Shown piece after piece: positions 62,601-64,000 of a stretch of DNA of 64,000 nucleotides. The translations under genes were made by a program, and so were the position numbers. Position 1 is the first letter of the stretch, and each line of letters opens with the position of its first letter. Below the pieces are notes generated by a model that made no database searches, was not told the origin of the DNA, and worked only from the letters and a program-made list of their open reading frames with translations. This DNA is from Zelopaecilomyces penicillatus (taxonomy: Eukaryota > Ascomycota > Sordariomycetes > Hypocreales > Pseudodiploosporaceae): contig VCCP01000008.1 in assembly GCA_005765155.1 (NCBI GenBank), positions 806,001-870,000 on the forward strand, given 5' to 3'.

Positions 62601-64000
62601 ATGACCAGTATTACTTTGTCTGGGCTCTTCACCACACCATCTTCGATGGTTGGGCGATTCGCCTTATCATGAGCACCTTCTACAATGTTTACCAAGGTGC
62701 CTCACTAGATGCTCTCCAGCCTTACTCTCGATTCGTCAAGTACACTTTGAACCTTGATTATGAACTTGCCAGCAACTTCTGGATCACCAACTTTGAAGGC
62801 GCCAGAAAGGCACCATTCCCTCCAACCACGACATCATCTGAACCCAAGGCTACAAAGGTGCTGGAGAGAATCATTCACCTGCCCAACATGTCCAGCCAAT
62901 CAACCACAACAGCTACCATCGTTCGAGCTGCCTGGGCTATCGTGCTTGCACGCTACTCTGACACTAACGATGTTACTTTTGGTACAACTATTTCAGGCCG
63001 TCAAGCCCCTGTTAACGGCCTGACTGATATGGCTGGTCCTGCTGTTGCCACAATCCCTGTGCGTGTTCAGCTGCGTCGCGAGCAAACTATTTTCAACTTC
63101 CTCAAGGATGTTCAGTCCAATGCATCAGACATGGTTCCATTCGAACAGTTTGGTCTCCAAAACATCTCCAAACTGAGCGCAGATGCAAAGGAAGCTTGTG
63201 ACTTCTCCAGTTTGCTGGTTATCCAGCCTATCCAGGCATTGACATATGAAGTCTCTGATGAAGATGCCGTTCTCATCGCTGATGATACTACTGAAACCGC
63301 TCAAGACTACTTCACCTATCCTCTTGTCGTTCAGGGTCACATGCATGAGAAATATACCAAGCTTGTTCTCATTTACAACACACAGGTCCTCTCTGAGCCC
63401 CGTATGCAAGCCCTTTCGCATCATTTTGAGCATGTCATGCTACAACTCGTCACTAAGGGCGACATGCCTGTTGGAGCTCTGTCTGTATCTGGTGACTGGG
63501 ATCTTCAGCGCTCATTGGAGTGGAATAATGAAGAGCCTGAAATCATCAACTCTTGCTTCCACGAACTTGTGGAGCAGCAGGCCAAGTCACAGCCTGATAA
63601 GCTTGCTATCCGGGCTTGGGATCTAGAGCTGACCTACAAGGAACTCAACGCTGCTGCTAATAGATTGGCACACTATCTTGTAGACGTAGCCGGCGTCAAA
63701 CCTCATGACTTCGTGCACGTCTGCTTTGAGAAGTCTGCCTACCACTTCATTTCTATCCTTGCTATCAACAAGGCTGGTGCTGCCTGGGTTCCCCTTGACC
63801 CTTCTCACCCTACTCAGCGCCTGCAACAGGTCGTTAGCCAGACCAAAGCAACTGTTGCTCTGTCATCGCCAGAGAATGTGCTCCCCTGCTCAGCACTTGT
63901 TGACGATGTTATTCAAGTATCAGCAGCCCTCGACGAAGAGCTTATCCGCCAGGGTACTGCCGATTCTAGCAACAAGGCGCCTGCTGTTGAGATCACGCCT
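29618..64000 (+). CDS. Peptaibol synthetase (giant NRPS), 5' part; runs off the window
   Basis: Exons are 29618-30156, 30270-30606, 30676-30963 and 31043 to beyond 64000. The last stays in one frame for at least 10,986 codons, so 11,374 residues are in view and the 3' end is missing. The order is eroded KS, AT, T, then nine C-A-T modules and C10 plus the start of A10. The module period is about 3.27 kb. There are no epimerisation or methylation domains and no internal thioesterase. Every C domain keeps HHxxxDG, every T domain GGDS, and every complete A domain the A3 (TSGSTG) and A10 (K before the LDR-type motif) landmarks. N-terminal AT loading plus many small-residue A domains is the plan known from Trichoderma peptaibol synthetases such as Tex1. 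The cytosolic product would be an N-acetylated, Aib-rich, membrane-active peptide. Beyond the window one would expect further modules and a terminal reductase giving the C-terminal amino alcohol. The start at 29618 has a good context. The exon 1-2 junction is the least certain point. Confidence 0.96.
29756..30963 (+). other. Degenerate ketosynthase domain of the loading unit
   Basis: Residues 47-388, spread over exons 1-3. Recognisable KS parts are AIAICGVGLRLPGG, LLEIVRECLEDACD, EYNLRGPS, GNPIRAVIR and SGLTSLIKAV. The active residues are gone: the nucleophile region reads SSGSSSSAL with no Cys; the EAHGTG position reads ECYNIG (His to Tyr); and KSNIGH reads QSNVGN (Lys to Gln, His to Asn). 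The segment before the nucleophile and the FDxxADGYxRGEG-like segment are missing, so the domain is roughly 80 residues short. The frame and splice sites are intact, so it is translated but should not catalyse condensation. Confidence 0.8.
31319..32720 (+). other. Loading AT and first T domain
   Basis: The AT spans about residues 481-771: FSGQGAQWAGMG at the start, GHSSGE with nucleophile S579, and a conserved YHSHHM. By analogy with Tex1 it should load acetyl from acetyl-CoA to make the N-acetyl cap. The T domain follows at about residues 870-945 with LLGGDSLTT, S911 being the phosphopantetheine site. The preceding KS cannot elongate, so the acetyl group would pass straight to C1. Confidence 0.85.
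32750..36027 (+). other. Module 1 (C-A-T), Aib-type pocket
   Basis: C1 begins near YPCTTLQEG and has HHAVFDG (first His codon at 33206). A1 has TSGSTG within LFTSGSTG at 34598, and the pocket read as D-L-G-Y-L-A-G-V-F-K by alignment with GrsA positions. This is of the kind I recall for alpha-aminoisobutyrate (Aib) in peptaibol synthetases. T1 has GGDS with Ser codon at 35876. As first condensing module it joins the acetyl cap to residue 1. Confidence 0.8.
36028..39274 (+). other. Module 2 (C-A-T), proline-type pocket?
   Basis: C2 has HHAVNDG near 36480. A2 (LFTSGSTG at 37865) belongs to a different A-domain lineage from most others: FCFPKSTWAIVAMVAIEMAGG early on, and KIRGQRVELGE instead of KIRGLRVELGE. 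The pocket reads D-V-L-F-C-G-L-I-C-K, close to the D-V-L-F-C-G-L-I-A-K I recall for proline in Tex1. Proline is a tentative assignment. T2 has GGDSITAI. Confidence 0.7.
39275..42544 (+). other. Module 3 (C-A-T), Aib-type pocket
   Basis: C3 has HHALFDG near 39735. A3 (LFTSGSTG at 41135) has pocket D-L-G-F-L-A-G-V-F-K, differing from module 1 only by Phe for Tyr at the 278 position. T3 has GGDSIAAI. The A domain is very similar to A1 and A5 outside the pocket (for example LINGWGPAETCVFST), suggesting recent duplication or conversion. Confidence 0.78.
42545..45826 (+). other. Module 4 (C-A-T), small aliphatic residue
   Basis: C4 has HHAIHDG near 43000. A4 (LFTSGSTG at 44414) has pocket D-L-G-I-I-A-G-V-F-K. 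It is of the Aib lineage but with Ile at both the 278 and 299 positions, which would narrow the pocket. Ala is the natural guess at this position of alamethicin-type peptides; Aib or isovaline cannot be excluded. T4 has GGDSIAAI. Confidence 0.7.
45827..49084 (+). other. Module 5 (C-A-T), Aib-type pocket
   Basis: C5 has HHAIFDG near 46285. A5 (LFTSGSTG at 47672) has pocket D-L-G-Y-L-A-G-V-F-K, identical to module 1. T5 has GGDSIAAI. An acidic linker (DEDEDVDED) joins it to module 6. Confidence 0.78.
49085..52357 (+). other. Module 6 (C-A-T), Ala or Aib
   Basis: C6 has HHAIFDG near 49547. A6 (LFTSGSTG at 50936) has pocket D-L-G-Y-V-A-G-V-Y-K, differing from the Aib set by Val at 299 and Tyr at 331; the residue after position 278 is Phe where the others have Leu. 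This may explain the Ala/Aib exchange often seen at position 6 of such peptides, which is an inference. T6 has GGDSIAAI. Confidence 0.7.
52358..55609 (+). other. Module 7 (C-A-T), glutamine-type pocket
   Basis: C7 has HHTIFDG near 52820. A7 (LFTSGSTG at 54203) is of the same separate lineage as A2 (KLRGQRIELGE), with NGYGPAEACNY in place of NGWGPAETCVF. The pocket reads D-G-G-M-I-G-G-N-Y-K, one change from the D-G-G-M-V-G-G-N-Y-K I recall for Gln in fungal peptaibol synthetases. T7 has GGDSITAI. Confidence 0.75.
55610..58897 (+). other. Module 8 (C-A-T), Aib-type pocket
   Basis: C8 starts with YPCTALQAG (Ala where others have Glu) and has HHAVFDG near 56068. A8 (LFTSGSTG at 57473) has pocket D-L-G-Y-L-A-G-C-F-K, the form I recall as the standard Aib code. 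T8 has GGDSITAI. Confidence 0.8.
58898..62161 (+). other. Module 9 (C-A-T), larger aliphatic residue (Val?)
   Basis: C9 starts LPCTKLQEG and has HHAIFDG near 59360. A9 (LFTSGSTG at 60755) is Aib-like in its N-terminal part (HVCFEKSAW, LAINTAGATW), but its pocket reads D-A-L-F-V-G-G-V-I-K, with FDATILEI and GWGPTETTVI in place of the usual sequences. A branched residue such as Val, Ile or Leu is likely; Val would fit alamethicin-type order. T9 has GGDSVAAI. Confidence 0.7.
62162..64000 (+). other. Module 10, C domain and first part of A, cut by window end
   Basis: C10 has YPCTGFQEG near 62265 and HHTIFDG near 62635. A10 begins near 63540 and ends before the TSGSTG loop, so no pocket residue is visible. 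Its N-terminal part (HVCFEKSAYHF, AINKAGAAWVPLDPSHPTQR) matches modules 1, 3 and 8 closely, so Aib is the expectation for position 10. The frame is still open at 64000. Confidence 0.75.

Overview
The window looks like nuclear DNA of a filamentous ascomycete, most likely Trichoderma or a close hypocrealean relative. Genes carry short introns of 60-190 nt with GT...AG ends. Several products are typical of fungi: a Zn2Cys6 regulator, a GPI-anchored Cys-rich protein and a CYP504-type P450. The right half is the 5' part of a giant peptaibol synthetase. The genus is inferred from that enzyme; no marker gene is present.

Layout. 1-4963: no gene, with degenerate inverted and direct repeats in the first 1.5 kb. 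4964-6229 (+): phosphatidylserine-decarboxylase-like pyruvoyl enzyme. 9392-10294 (+): secreted Cys-rich PAN/Apple-like protein whose frame is broken twice. 10598-11401 (-): unknown protein. 12093-13827 (-): four-exon CYP504-like P450. 14797-15741 (-): secreted GH16 beta-glucanase. 18644-20634 (-): four-exon Zn2Cys6 transcription factor; its first exon is only 60 nt and was recovered from the cysteine pattern. 21273-21875 (-): GPI-anchored Cys-rich protein. 21876-29617: 7.7 kb with no convincing gene.

29618 to beyond 64000 (+): a non-ribosomal peptide synthetase, three small introns followed by an uninterrupted exon of at least 32,958 nt. About 11,374 residues lie in the window. The order is KS*-AT-T, then nine complete C-A-T modules, then C10 and the start of A10. 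Adenylation pockets read by eye fit Aib-Pro?-Aib-(Ala?)-Aib-(Ala/Aib?)-Gln-Aib-(Val?)-(Aib?). This is the N-terminal half of alamethicin/atroviridin-type 20-residue peptaibols, and the AT-T loading unit would supply the N-acetyl cap. The starter ketosynthase is eroded: its nucleophile Cys and both catalytic His are replaced, while the AT keeps its GHSSG serine.

The other genes do not obviously belong to the peptaibol pathway. The regulator and the P450 lie 9-17 kb upstream, and a link to the synthetase is only a possibility. Domain and pocket assignments were made by eye against remembered family motifs; no database search was run.
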